From: Desulfofundulus australicus DSM 11792
Lineage (GTDB): Bacteria; Bacillota; Desulfotomaculia; Desulfotomaculales; Desulfovirgulaceae
Assembly (NCBI RefSeq): GCF_900129285.1
Contig: NZ_FQUW01000014.1
Coordinates: 25,675 to 89,674 of the forward strand
Reading direction: 5' to 3'
DNA length: 64,000 nucleotides
Shown here: positions 17,188-27,180 of the stretch, in pieces
Numbering within the stretch: position 1 is the stretch's first letter
Layout of the letters: every line of letters starts with the position of its first letter
The notes under the pieces: model-generated
Database searches by the model: none
What the model was told of the DNA's origin: nothing
What the model saw: the letters and a program-made list of their open reading frames with translations, nothing else
Made by a program: the position numbers and the translations under genes

Positions 17188-17595
17188 TTAGCCTATGACC
17201 TCCAGATAGCTCCTGACCGGGCGCTTGTCCGCGAGGAGGGCCCGGACGAAATAACGTACCTCCTGGAGATCAAAAGGCTTGCTTACATAATGCTTGACTC
17301 CCAGCGTCCTGGCCTCGCCAAGCAGTTCATATTCTCCATAAGCAGTCATTAAAATTACCGGCAGATCCGGATTTAACCTGCGGATTTCCCGAAGAACATC
17401 CAGCCCGCTCATACCGGGCATTTTCATATCCAGCAGCACCAGGTCTATGCCGCCCTGTTTAACTTTCTGGAGTGCCTCAGGCCCGGAAGCTACCGACACC
17501 ACTTCATAGCCCTCATCGTTTAGGGCCTCCTGCAGCATACGACGTACTCCGGCCTGATCGTCCACCACCAGCAAATAATACCGGCAATCCGCCAT
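17188..17595 (-). CDS. Spo0F-like single-domain response regulator
   Basis: A stand-alone receiver of about 135 residues. Acidic pocket VVDDQ, phospho-Asp in LLLDMKMPGMSG, Thr in LMTAYGE and Lys in VSKPFD are all present. The lack of an output domain and the position upstream of fba match Spo0F of the sporulation phosphorelay. I prefer ATG 17595, eight bases after GGGGGTG; a GTG at 17625 is possible. It would relay phosphate from sensor kinases to Spo0B/Spo0A; neither is in the window. Confidence 0.85.
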   Translation of the reverse strand: MADCRYYLLVVDDQAGVRRMLQEALNDEGYEVVSVASGPEALQKVKQGGIDLVLLDMKMPGMSGLDVLREIRRLNPDLPVILMTAYGEYELLGEARTLGVKHYVSKPFDLQEVRYFVRALLADKRPVRSYLEVIG

Positions 17596-17703
17596 CCAGC
17601 CACACCCCCGCTGAAACTGTTTCACCCCATAAATGCGATGCGTTAATGTACTGATTCGGCAGGGGGTACCAAATCCCTCCCGGGAGGGAAATTTTTTTCA
17701 CCT

Positions 17704-18420
17704 TCAGCCGGCCAGCGGTAAAAGGGAAGAAATACCCGCCGCAAAGATCACCAGCAGGACTATCCCGCTCAGGACAATTACGGCCGGGGGCAGCAATACC
17801 ACAAGCACAGCCCGGCCGGCGGAAAACCGGTACATCTCCATCAGCCCCAGGACTACCAGGACAACACCCCACAGGAAAACAGCCAGCCCCAAAACAGCCG
17901 TGACCGCGGTAAGGCCCGTTCCCCGGACGTTGAACAGGTAAAGCAGCACATCCACAGGGATCATGAGCAGCCCCGGCAGCGCCGCCAGGGCAGTTATGGT
18001 CAGAACCCCGGAAGCCCTGGCCTGCCCGCCCAGCAAACTGGCAGTAAGGTAAAGGAGGGCGCTTACCACCACCCACTTTATGTACTGGAAAATCAATCCC
18101 GCCACCGCCATCATGGGTGCAACCGGGGTCAGCCAGTGCATGCCCATGTAAGGAGGAACGGCCTGCATGCTTAAATGATAGCCCATCAGCCCACCGGCAA
18201 GGGCGCCGGCCAGGTTGACCAGGGTAAAGATTATAACGGCCAGGCCAAGGGGCGGATTGGCTGACAGCCGCCGGAAAGTAGAACGGGGTTCAAAAAAAAC
18301 ACCGTAGATTAGATCAAGAAAGCCCGGGGGTGACTCCGGAGGGGCAGCAGGACTGCCTTCACCGGGGATTGTGGTCTCGCCGGAAGTTCCGGTATACTCT
18401 TCCACCTGGATCACCTCCAT
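17704..18420 (-). CDS. Yip1-domain membrane protein
   Basis: 238 residues. A Pro/Gly/Ser-rich cytoplasmic start (residues 1-33) is followed by FLDLIYGVFFEPRSTFRRLS, the entry motif of bacterial YIP1-family proteins, and five hydrophobic segments from about 57 to 232. Function of the bacterial family is unknown. Its start is 3 bases from the sppA stop, so the two are almost certainly cotranscribed, which hints at a link to membrane or secretion quality control. Confidence 0.75.
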   Translation of the reverse strand: MEVIQVEEYTGTSGETTIPGEGSPAAPPESPPGFLDLIYGVFFEPRSTFRRLSANPPLGLAVIIFTLVNLAGALAGGLMGYHLSMQAVPPYMGMHWLTPVAPMMAVAGLIFQYIKWVVVSALLYLTASLLGGQARASGVLTITALAALPGLLMIPVDVLLYLFNVRGTGLTAVTAVLGLAVFLWGVVLVVLGLMEMYRFSAGRAVLVVLLPPAVIVLSGIVLLVIFAAGISSLLPLAG

Positions 18421-18423
18421 AAC

Positions 18424-19398
18424 TTATCCCCGGGAAGGGGGAAACACAAGTTCATCACCATCCGTAACGGGAGGGAGGCAGGGAGGGCAAATCAGCCAGA
18501 TGGCCGTTGGCAGGTCGGAATTACCGCTGCCCCTGAAGGGGGAAAAGGTTCCGGCCAGGAAACCGGGCGGCCAGATGCCCCGGGGACCCAATTCGGTGAT
18601 GGCGGGCTCGGGGCCCAGGCCGGCCAGACGCCCGGCCAGGCGCACGGCATCCCTCAGGTTGCCCAGCTCATCCACCAGCCCCAGCTTCTGCGCCTGGCGC
18701 CCGGTATATACCCGCCCGTCGGCCAGCTCCCTCACCCGGTCCAGGTCCATTTTCCTGCCCTCGGAAACAGCATGCAGGAACTGATCATATATGTCGTCCA
18801 CCATACTTTGAAAGATGTCCTGCTCCGCCGGGGTCACCGGCCGGTTTGGTGAACCCATATCCTTGTACGGTCCGCTTTTGAAGGTGCGGGTATTGATGCC
18901 CAGCTTGCCGTAGAGGCCCTGCAGGTCCTGGGTCTGCATGATTACACCAATGCTGCCGGTCAGGGTGCCGGGGTTGGCCACAATTTTATCCGCACGGCTG
19001 GCAATCCAGTAAGCCCCCGATGCAGCGGTATCACCCATGGAGGCCACCACTTTCCTGCCACTTTTACGCAGCCGGTCCACTTCCGCGGCAATCTCCTGGG
19101 CCCCGGCGGCGGTACCACCCGGGCTGTTCAACCGCAAAACCACGGCTTTAATGGCCGGGTCCCGGGATGCCCGGCGTAATTGCTCCATTACTTCTTCCGA
19201 ACCGGTTCCCGTACTGAAAAGCCCCGCGCCGGCCCGGCCGCTGACAATGGTGCCGTTAATGGCAATAATGGCCACCGTTCCGGTATTCCCGGCAACCCTT
19301 ATCCTGCCGTCCGCCCGGCCTAAAACGCTCACCAGCCCGGCACCCAGGGAAAGCAGCACTGCCAGGCACACCGCGGCGGCAATAAACCTTTTTTTCAT
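18424..19398 (-). CDS. sppA: Signal peptide peptidase SppA (short form)
   Basis: 324 residues with one N-terminal membrane anchor (about 5-26). It has the single-domain Gram-positive SppA layout: LNSPGGT (91-96), nucleophile Ser127 in GDTAASGAYW and general base Lys179 in SGPYKD. The 52-residue Ser-Lys spacing matches the Bacillus enzyme. It degrades cleaved signal peptides at the membrane. It lies 56 bases downstream of pyrG and just upstream of the Yip1 gene. Confidence 0.93.
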   Translation of the reverse strand: MKKRFIAAAVCLAVLLSLGAGLVSVLGRADGRIRVAGNTGTVAIIAINGTIVSGRAGAGLFSTGTGSEEVMEQLRRASRDPAIKAVVLRLNSPGGTAAGAQEIAAEVDRLRKSGRKVVASMGDTAASGAYWIASRADKIVANPGTLTGSIGVIMQTQDLQGLYGKLGINTRTFKSGPYKDMGSPNRPVTPAEQDIFQSMVDDIYDQFLHAVSEGRKMDLDRVRELADGRVYTGRQAQKLGLVDELGNLRDAVRLAGRLAGLGPEPAITELGPRGIWPPGFLAGTFSPFRGSGNSDLPTAIWLICPPCLPPVTDGDELVFPPSRG

Positions 19399-19454
19399 AC
19401 CGGAAAACCTCCCACAGGGCTATTTTTACCCGGCCGGCCGATATCATGCAGGGA

Positions 19455-21122
<1,668 letters not shown>

Positions 21123-21161
21123 CTAATTCCGGGCATCAAAAGAGCCACGGCCAGTTTTTTT

Positions 21162-21207
21162 AAAAAAGCGGCCTGCAGCCCCATGCAACAGGCACCGGCA
21201 GGCAGGT
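21162..21207 (-). promoter_or_regulatory. Leader hairpin with T-run before pyrG (possible attenuator)
   Basis: In the pyrG leader GCCTGC pairs with GCAGGC across a 20-base loop region, followed by CGC and TTTTTT on the minus strand. Pyrimidine-controlled attenuation of pyrG is known in Bacillus and works through reiterative G addition at the start; the mapped promoter here does not put a GGG run at +1, so the mechanism, if any, would differ. Confidence 0.45.
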
Positions 21208-21248
21208 ACTTACCTTCAGGTTATCAGGACTCACCCTGTACCTATCCT

Positions 21249-21277
21249 ATTCTAGCCGTGGTAGCAGATCATGTCAA
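21249..21277 (-). promoter_or_regulatory. Sigma-A type promoter of pyrG
   Basis: TTGACA, 17-base spacer, TAGAAT on the minus strand: -35 perfect, -10 five of six. It implies a 5' leader of about 175 bases. Confidence 0.75.
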
Positions 21278-21283
21278 CAGAAT

Positions 21284-21448
21284 TTAACGGTTAAGCAGGC
21301 GGGCCACCAGAATATAACCCAGAAAAAGGCCCACCACCCCCATAACCCCCGCCAGGGTTGGGGGTGCGGGCACAGGCAGCTTCAACCAGGCAAAGGCCGC
21401 ACCGACCACAATACCCGTGATCAATGCCAGAACAGCTTCTTTCAACAA
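21284..21448 (-). CDS. XapX-domain small membrane protein
   Basis: A two-helix membrane protein of about 54-60 residues. The segment LKLPVPAPPTLAGVMGVVGL is the XapX/DUF1427 signature. I prefer TTG 21448 (GGGAGAG nine bases upstream, usual family length); an in-frame ATG at 21466 gives 60 residues but has no well-placed Shine-Dalgarno. Family function is unknown. It follows argS by less than 45 bases and is probably cotranscribed. Confidence 0.8.
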   Translation of the reverse strand: MLKEAVLALITGIVVGAAFAWLKLPVPAPPTLAGVMGVVGLFLGYILVARLLNR

Positions 21449-21491
21449 GTAAACACACTCTCCCATCCCGCCTGCGGCCGGGTAAACCCAT

Positions 21492-23168
21492 TCACATTCT
21501 CTCCGGCGCGGAGAGGCCCAGCAGGCGCAGTCCGTTCCTCAAAACAATTCGGGTGGCGCCCACCAGCACCAGCCGGGCGGCAGTCATGGCTTCATCACCG
21601 GTGATTACCCGGTGGCTGTTGTAAAAACTGTGCAGCAGCCCGGCCACTTCATGGAGATAACGGGCCATGCGGTGGGGAGCCAGATCCTTTGCCCCCAGGG
21701 CCACCTCTTCGGGAAAATCAGCCAGCCTGCGGGCCAGGGCCAGCTCCTCTTCTTCCCTCAGGAGGTCCAGGTCCACCTGTTCGGCCGGGGGGAGTGACCC
21801 GTCCACCTGGCGCAGAATGCTGCATATGCGGGCATGGGCATACTGGATGTAATAAACCGGGTTCTCATTGGTCTGCGCCCGGGCCAGGTCCAGGTCAAAA
21901 TCCAGGTGGCTGTCGGCACTGCGCATGACGAAAAAGTAGCGCGCTGCATCCCTGCCGACCTCTTCCACCAGCTCCTCAAGGGTAACGAACTGGCCGGAAC
22001 GCTTGCTCATGCGTACCAGTTCGCCGCCCCGGTACAGACGCACCAGCTGCATGATCACTATTTCCAGGGCTTCGGGATCATAACCCAGGGCGGCCATCGC
22101 CCCTTTCATACGGGCCACATGGCCGTGGTGATCCGCCCCCCAGATATTGATCACCCGCTCAAAGCCCCGGCGGAATTTGTCCCTGTGGTAGGCAATATCC
22201 GCCGCAAAGTAGGTGGGTATGCCGTTGCTGCGCACCAGAACCTCGTCTTTTTCCGCCCCGAACTCCGTCGCCTTAAACCACAGGGCACCCTCGTATTCAT
22301 AAATGTAACCCCGGCGGCGCAGGATATTGATGGTCTCCTCCACCGCCCCCGATTCATGGAGGGATTTTTCCGAAAACCAGACGTCGTAATGAACCCCGAA
22401 ATCCTCCAGGGCCTTTTTGATGGCCGCCAGCTTTTCTTTCAGGGCATAATCAGCCAGCGCCTGGCGCCTTTCCTGCTCCGTGGCCTGCAGGTAACGGTCC
22501 CCAAAACGCTCCACAAAACCTCTTACCGTATCGATAATGTCTTCCCCGTGGTAGCCTTCCTCGGGCACCTGGGCGGGCAGGCCGAGAAGCTGGAAATAAC
22601 GGGCCTCCAGGGACCGCCCGAAGTTTTCAATCTGGTTGCCGGCATCATTAATATAATACTCACGGGTGACCCGGTAGCCGGCAAAATCCAGCAGGGCGGC
22701 AATGCTGTCTCCCAGGGCCGCCCCCCGGGCATTGCCCATATGTAACAGCCCGGTAGGGTTGGCGCTGACAAATTCCACCTGAACCCGCTGGCCCTGCCCA
22801 AGGTTCACCCGGCCGTAGTCGTGATCGGCGGCTATGATGCGGGGCAGCTCGGCCAGCGCCCACCGGGGGGCCAGGTAGAAATTAATAAAGCCGGGCCCGG
22901 CCACTTCCACCCTGTCCACCGGGATCCCGGTCAGATCCAGATGTGCCACCAGGGTCCCGGCAATCTTACGGGGCGCGAGACGGGCCGGCCTGGCCAGGAG
23001 CATGGCCAGGTTGGTGGCAAAATCACCGTGCTCCTTTTCCCGGGGCACTTCCAGCACATAGGGCGGTATCTCAACCGCGGGTAATAAGCCCCTGCTAACA
23101 GCAGAAGCCAGTGCCCTCTCCAGGGCACCGGCCAGGTGTTCCCGCACTTCCTGGACTATTCCCTTCAT
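21492..23168 (-). CDS. argS: Arginyl-tRNA synthetase
   Basis: About 558 residues, the usual length. The HIGH-type motif is present in VEFVSANPTGLLHMGNARGAALGDS (LHMGNARG; only part quoted is diagnostic), and the C-terminal DALR anticodon-binding domain ends the protein. The KMSK-like loop reads VRMSKRSGQFV. It charges tRNA-Arg. ATG 23168 or the preceding TTG 23171 could start translation; AGGAGG lies 13 or 10 bases upstream. The DUF1934 gene ends 5-9 bases before it. Confidence 0.96.
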   Translation of the reverse strand: MKGIVQEVREHLAGALERALASAVSRGLLPAVEIPPYVLEVPREKEHGDFATNLAMLLARPARLAPRKIAGTLVAHLDLTGIPVDRVEVAGPGFINFYLAPRWALAELPRIIAADHDYGRVNLGQGQRVQVEFVSANPTGLLHMGNARGAALGDSIAALLDFAGYRVTREYYINDAGNQIENFGRSLEARYFQLLGLPAQVPEEGYHGEDIIDTVRGFVERFGDRYLQATEQERRQALADYALKEKLAAIKKALEDFGVHYDVWFSEKSLHESGAVEETINILRRRGYIYEYEGALWFKATEFGAEKDEVLVRSNGIPTYFAADIAYHRDKFRRGFERVINIWGADHHGHVARMKGAMAALGYDPEALEIVIMQLVRLYRGGELVRMSKRSGQFVTLEELVEEVGRDAARYFFVMRSADSHLDFDLDLARAQTNENPVYYIQYAHARICSILRQVDGSLPPAEQVDLDLLREEEELALARRLADFPEEVALGAKDLAPHRMARYLHEVAGLLHSFYNSHRVITGDEAMTAARLVLVGATRIVLRNGLRLLGLSAPERM

Positions 23169-23176
23169 CAAAAAAG

Positions 23177-23605
23177 CTAGACCTCCTGTACGGTAATGGA
23201 TAATTCATTGTAACCAATTCTCTGCCGGCATAACTCCAGCTCGTATTCCAGATTAATACTTCCGCCCACCTCTGTCAAGTCCACCTCCACCTTCCAGGGC
23301 AGGACCCGGATCCACATGGACCCGTAAGGCGTTACATAACTGGTTTCATGGTGAATCCCTTCTTCAAAAACCTGCTTCACTTCGGCCGTACCCATGCGGT
23401 TCAAAGTAACCCGGCTGGGTTCGGCCTTTAACGAAGTGGTGGTTCCGGCCAGGCCGGAAATTTCAGATTCATTATAAATGATGTAAAAGGACCTGTTTTT
23501 CTGATAATAATTGGCCTTTGTTACCATTTCAATGGTCTCCCGCTCCCCCAGGTCATTGGTCTGCGTCCCGCGGATGGTTACCAGCACCTCTTTGCGCAAT
23601 ACCAA
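23177..23605 (-). CDS. DUF1934 beta-barrel protein (YwiB-like)
   Basis: 142 residues. It starts with VLVTIRGTQTN, has ANYYQKNRSFYIIYNESE and ends with a YELELCRQRIGYNEL stretch, as in DUF1934/YwiB proteins of Bacillus, which have a lipocalin-like barrel of unknown function. It lies immediately upstream of argS, as ywiB does in Bacillus. The start is a TTG with AAAGGA close by; a second TTG is two codons on. Confidence 0.85.
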   Translation of the reverse strand: MVLRKEVLVTIRGTQTNDLGERETIEMVTKANYYQKNRSFYIIYNESEISGLAGTTTSLKAEPSRVTLNRMGTAEVKQVFEEGIHHETSYVTPYGSMWIRVLPWKVEVDLTEVGGSINLEYELELCRQRIGYNELSITVQEV

Positions 23606-23749
23606 TCATTCCTTTCCCCTTAAGAGCCGGGCAGGGCATCTTAAAAGCTAATTTTAAATATTATATCCTGTTTTCCTCCAGGTTTAAAAGGATTATTTTT
23701 TGCGCGCCGGGCCGGTAACAGGCCGGTGCGGGACCATAATCGCAGGCAA

Positions 23750-23779
23750 AAAGCAAAAAACAGGCGCTGGCGCCTGTTT
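23750..23779 (-). terminator. Intrinsic terminator of the 57-residue protein gene
   Basis: Perfect 10-bp stem AAACAGGCGC / GCGCCTGTTT with a 2-base loop; on the minus strand TTTTTTGCTTTTT follows. Confidence 0.85.
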
Positions 23780-23831
23780 CGGGTCTGGATATCGTTCCGC
23801 CGGGCCGGGCCTGCTGCCCGCAGGCCGCCGG

Positions 23832-24005
23832 TTAGCGGAGGAAAAAAGTCACCACATTGTTATACAAATCATTCATAAACACCTTGAGCAAAAGCAATGC
23901 GGTCATGCTGGATATGGTACCCACGCCCAGGATATCCACCGCCAGGCCCAGGTTAACCAGCCAGCGGGGATCCTCCCGCAGCGAAGACGATTGGCTTTTG
24001 TGCAT
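23832..24005 (-). CDS. Small membrane protein, 57 residues (uncharacterised)
   Basis: An ATG 8 bases after GAGGGGGACGGGAAA opens a 58-codon frame: a charged N-terminus of about 15 residues with KSQSSSLREDPRW, then one long hydrophobic segment (about 16-42, WLVNLGLAVDILGVGT...SMTALLLLK), and a short tail VFMNDLYNNVVTFFLR. It has its own promoter (24137-24164) and an excellent terminator (23750-23779), so it is a complete transcription unit. I do not recognise a family. Likely a single-pass membrane peptide; function unknown. Confidence 0.65.
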   Translation of the reverse strand: MHKSQSSSLREDPRWLVNLGLAVDILGVGTISSMTALLLLKVFMNDLYNNVVTFFLR

Positions 24006-24136
24006 TTTCCCGTCCCCCTCTTCCCGTTGAATTTGGGGTTTCCCCGCCTGGAAACGGTAGTGACAAGAACAGGGTTTGCTGTAGTGACAACAGACACGCC
24101 TGGCGAAGGGTACCCCCTTTCCGCCCTGTTGACATT

Positions 24137-24164
24137 ATTATAGCTCGAAATATTCAGAAATCAA
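24137..24164 (-). promoter_or_regulatory. Promoter of the 57-residue membrane protein gene
   Basis: Minus strand TTGATT, 16-base spacer, perfect TATAAT. The leader of about 125 bases holds two copies of a TTGTCACTAC motif 20 bases apart, which may be a regulator site. Confidence 0.6.
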
Positions 24165-24197
24165 TAGCCGGATGACAAAAAGAATGATATCACATGC

Positions 24198-24227
24198 ACA
24201 AAAAAAGCGGTGCTCCGCGCACCGCTT
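24198..24227 (-). terminator. Terminator after the TauE/partner operon
   Basis: Stem AAGCGGTGC / GCACCGCTT (9 bp, 5-base loop) followed by TTTTTTT on the minus strand, about 70 bases past the partner gene. Confidence 0.85.
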
Positions 24228-24295
24228 CTCATACCATTTCCTGCTTCCTTATTTTCACCATCACCGCTGGCCCGGGCAGGGCCGCAGCAGGCTGC

Positions 24296-25003
24296 TCAGG
24301 CCTCTGCCTTTTCGCCGTGTGCGGAAGCCGATATGCCCAGGCCCTCAAAAATGAGCATCACGGCAAAACCGTACCAGATGGTGTAGATGACGTAAAAGGC
24401 CAGCATGAATGTGGTTACCCCCGCTTTATCCGCCACCCGGGAGGATGGAATCCCCTCAAAGTTGTAGGCGGGTTCCAGCCCCTTGGTCATTACCGAACCG
24501 GCGAAGGACATTTCACCGGAACGGGACTCCAGCTTGTATTTCTTCTCCAGGGCTTTGAACAGGTTCCACCAGTAGTAAATGGCCTCCCGGGATGGGATAC
24601 CGTAACGGCTGCTGATTTCTTCGCCCCGGTTATTGAACTCCGCATCGGCATCGGCCAGTGCCGCCCGGGCTATTTTGCCCAGGTCACCGCTGACCGTAAG
24701 TGTTTGCTCCTGCACCGCCACCATGGCCCCGGCGGCTGTAAAAAGGCTGTTCATTTTTGCCGCTTCTTCCTGACCTGCAGCCTCCAGGGTCACCTGGAAA
24801 TTCTGTCCTTCAAAATTTTCCGCCCTGCTCATGAGATCGGGAATGTAATAGGTCGAGCCTTTGGTTAACTCGTTAAAGAGATCGTCGGCGTAGCCAATTA
24901 CGGTTTTGCCGTTCATTACCGGGCTCAACATAACAACCAGAACCACGGTGAAGGAGATGAGCAGCACCACACCGATAAAGAATTCCCTCTTCTTAATTAT
25001 CAT
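24296..25003 (-). CDS. Membrane partner protein of the TauE-type permease
   Basis: 235 residues: one N-terminal helix (about 9-29), an extracytoplasmic domain of about 160 residues, and one C-terminal helix (about 200-222). The outer domain has alternating acidic helices and no Cys. I know no named family for it; such genes accompany TauE/SafE permeases in sulfate reducers. It starts 28 bases after the permease gene with AAGGGGTGA upstream and shares its terminator. Probably an accessory subunit that shapes or gates the permease; this is inference. Confidence 0.7.
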   Translation of the reverse strand: MIIKKREFFIGVVLLISFTVVLVVMLSPVMNGKTVIGYADDLFNELTKGSTYYIPDLMSRAENFEGQNFQVTLEAAGQEEAAKMNSLFTAAGAMVAVQEQTLTVSGDLGKIARAALADADAEFNNRGEEISSRYGIPSREAIYYWWNLFKALEKKYKLESRSGEMSFAGSVMTKGLEPAYNFEGIPSSRVADKAGVTTFMLAFYVIYTIWYGFAVMLIFEGLGISASAHGEKAEA

Positions 25004-25031
25004 GCCGGTTCACCCCTTTATCCAGGCTGCC

Positions 25032-26345
25032 TTAATGCCCCAGGCCCGCGCTGCCGGCCGTAAGGGCCTGCCGCTCGGCTTCCCGGATCTTGCCGGCGCC
25101 CTTGAAGAACACGGCCAGGATCCACAGCGAGAAAATACCTACCAGGGCAAAGAAGATCACCGTACCTACAGTGTTAATCAGGGTAGCGGTGGAGCTGTTT
25201 ACGCTGATCCAGCCAACTTCATTGAGCTTGCCCGGGAGGGCGCAGACGCGGTTCACAAAGCCGGCCAGGATGGTCAGGGCGTAAAAGGCCCTTATGGTAA
25301 CCCCCTTCACCATTCTGGTTACCAGGGCACCCATCTGCACACCCACCAGGGAACCCAGGAGCATGCCCATGGCCACGGTGTAAAATACGTAGCCGTAAAT
25401 GGCGTACTGGGTGATGGAAGAATAACCGGTGGTAAAGATAATCTGTAATATATCGGTGCCCACGGTGGTGAAGGTGGATACACCCAGGCCGTATACCATC
25501 ATGGGGAAGGTCAGGAAGCCACCGCCCACACCCATGATGGCGGCGACAAAGCCGACGATGAAGCCGCAGATGATAATGGGATACACGGCGATGCTCCGGC
25601 CGCCGGGAACAATGTGCTCATCGAACTTTACCCGCGGTTTCAAGGGAAGGGACTGCAGCCACCGGGCAAACCTGGTGGTGGCATCGGCACCTGATGTTCT
25701 GGTTCCGCCGGTGATACCTTTACGCATCCTGAGCCAGTCCGCCAGGGCGTAAAATCCCAGAATACCCAGCATGAACACGTATACCGCGCTGATGAAAGCA
25801 TCGCTTAAAGCGGGGCTTTTCTGGTAAATGGCCCTGTTGATCACACCGCCCACGGAGGCCCCGGTTACGGAACCCAGGACAAACCAGGCAGCAATCCAGA
25901 AGTTCACGTTACCCATCCTGCGGTGGATAACCGTACCCATGATTGCCTTGGCAAAGAGGTGGAACTGGTCGGTACCCACGGCCATAATCCCTTTCACCCC
26001 GATGCTCATCAGCGCCGGGGTCAGGACGTAGCCGCCGCCCGCACCAATAACGCCGGTAATCAATCCAGCCATGATGCCTATAAAGATGGAGCCCACAAAC
26101 ATCTCGGTGGTGGCAAAGCTGGGCATATAGGCCTTATGCCCGCCGAGGTGTTCGGGCAGACCGGCCGCCGCAGCCATCTCCATCCCCAGGCCCAGAAGAA
26201 CGGGGAACAGCGCCACCAGCAGGAGTTTCCAGCGCCGGCCCAGAATCACCCGGCTCATTTCCAGTTCCCACTGGGCCTGTTTCCTGGACAGGGCAGTCAG
26301 GAATTCGCCCGCGGCCAGTCCGCCGCCAATAAGCCGTTTAAACAT
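25032..26345 (-). CDS. TauE/SafE-family anion permease (putative sulfite/sulfonate exporter)
   Basis: 437 residues from ATG 26345, which follows AAGGGGGT at 7 bases; an upstream in-frame ATG at 26372 lacks a ribosome site. About eight to nine hydrophobic segments in two repeats, with the repeated glycine motifs GVIGAGGGYVLTPAL (about 100) and AAIMGVGGGFLTFPMM (about 265), which are diagnostic of TauE/SafE. It has a long N-terminal amphipathic extension (1-50) and a central cytoplasmic loop (about 215-240). In a sulfate reducer it may move sulfite, sulfate or sulfide; direction and substrate are inference. Confidence 0.88.
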   Translation of the reverse strand: MFKRLIGGGLAAGEFLTALSRKQAQWELEMSRVILGRRWKLLLVALFPVLLGLGMEMAAAAGLPEHLGGHKAYMPSFATTEMFVGSIFIGIMAGLITGVIGAGGGYVLTPALMSIGVKGIMAVGTDQFHLFAKAIMGTVIHRRMGNVNFWIAAWFVLGSVTGASVGGVINRAIYQKSPALSDAFISAVYVFMLGILGFYALADWLRMRKGITGGTRTSGADATTRFARWLQSLPLKPRVKFDEHIVPGGRSIAVYPIIICGFIVGFVAAIMGVGGGFLTFPMMVYGLGVSTFTTVGTDILQIIFTTGYSSITQYAIYGYVFYTVAMGMLLGSLVGVQMGALVTRMVKGVTIRAFYALTILAGFVNRVCALPGKLNEVGWISVNSSTATLINTVGTVIFFALVGIFSLWILAVFFKGAGKIREAERQALTAGSAGLGH

Positions 26346-26584
26346 GGATGATACCCCCTTAAATTTCCACACGATTGGAGTCTGACCGTTTCCGCTTTCG
26401 GAGATCTCCTTTACCCCCTGCCGGCGGGACGGTTTTAACCCGCTACCGTACCGCCCATCTCACCCCCTCTCCTTTTGGCACCACAACCTGTGGTGACAAG
26501 ATCCGAAAACCCACGGCTGTTTGCCGGCCGGTTACTGCAGTCCAGCTTGTGAAAAGTTTCACTATACTGGGTAAATAATTGTCA

Positions 26585-27139
26585 CTACCCCGTAATGTTA
26601 AGGCTTCCTTTCCGGCGGAAGCGGTCTGCAAAAATAACCTTGCCCCGTCCGCCTTTAACTTCCAGTTCACGTACAATTTCTGCAAATAATTCCTTCATCC
26701 CTACCACCCCCACAAGCCGGTCCCCTTCCCAGACGGCTACCGGATCCTGGGCGTTTCTGATAATAACGTGGGCGGCCTTAAGCGCACTGTCCTGAACTTT
26801 AAGCTGGCGCGAAACGGGCATCATGATCTCCCTGGCCGGGCGTTCGGCCAGGTCTGCACAGCGCTCCTGAAAGCAACCTGCCAGCAGCACCGGTTCCGTC
26901 CACTCCGGGTTGACGACCCAGCCGCCATACGCATCCTTCTTAAAGGCCACCGGGTTCAACCCGCGGAGAACCTCCTTCATCCCGATCATCCCGGCAATCT
27001 TCCCATTTTCCGTAACCAAAACCACCGGATATCGCCGGCAGACCTTGAGAGCTGCCACGACCTCTCTTACCGTTGACTCCCCATCCACCGTGGCCAATTC
27101 CATAATGGGCACCATGAGCTCCCCAACCTTCTTTTCCAC
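26585..27139 (-). CDS. CBS-domain pair protein
   Basis: 184 residues from GTG 27139, eight bases after AAAGGAGG. Two CBS motifs (about 8-65 and 100-160), each with the usual PVVLVTENGKIAGMIG and PVAVWEGDRLVGVVG ends. Such pairs bind adenine nucleotides. It starts KKVGELMVP, as does the protein at 57912-58409, so the two are paralogues. It sits upstream of the TauE operon, separated by 240 bases. Sensor or regulator role is inference. Confidence 0.8.
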   Translation of the reverse strand: MEKKVGELMVPIMELATVDGESTVREVVAALKVCRRYPVVLVTENGKIAGMIGMKEVLRGLNPVAFKKDAYGGWVVNPEWTEPVLLAGCFQERCADLAERPAREIMMPVSRQLKVQDSALKAAHVIIRNAQDPVAVWEGDRLVGVVGMKELFAEIVRELEVKGGRGKVIFADRFRRKGSLNITG

Positions 27140-27180
27140 CGGGTGCACCTCCTTTCCACGGGAACAGCAGCTCGGTGTTC

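Noticed and set aside
15772..17352. 526-residue open frame on the plus strand
   Set aside because: It runs antisense through fba and the zinc-ribbon gene, whose coding evidence is much stronger. Long antisense frames are common in this GC-rich sequence. It has no family motif.
23903..24135. Two 60-64 residue frames overlapping the 57-residue peptide gene
   Set aside because: No ribosome sites and low-complexity translations; the 57-codon frame has the better signals.
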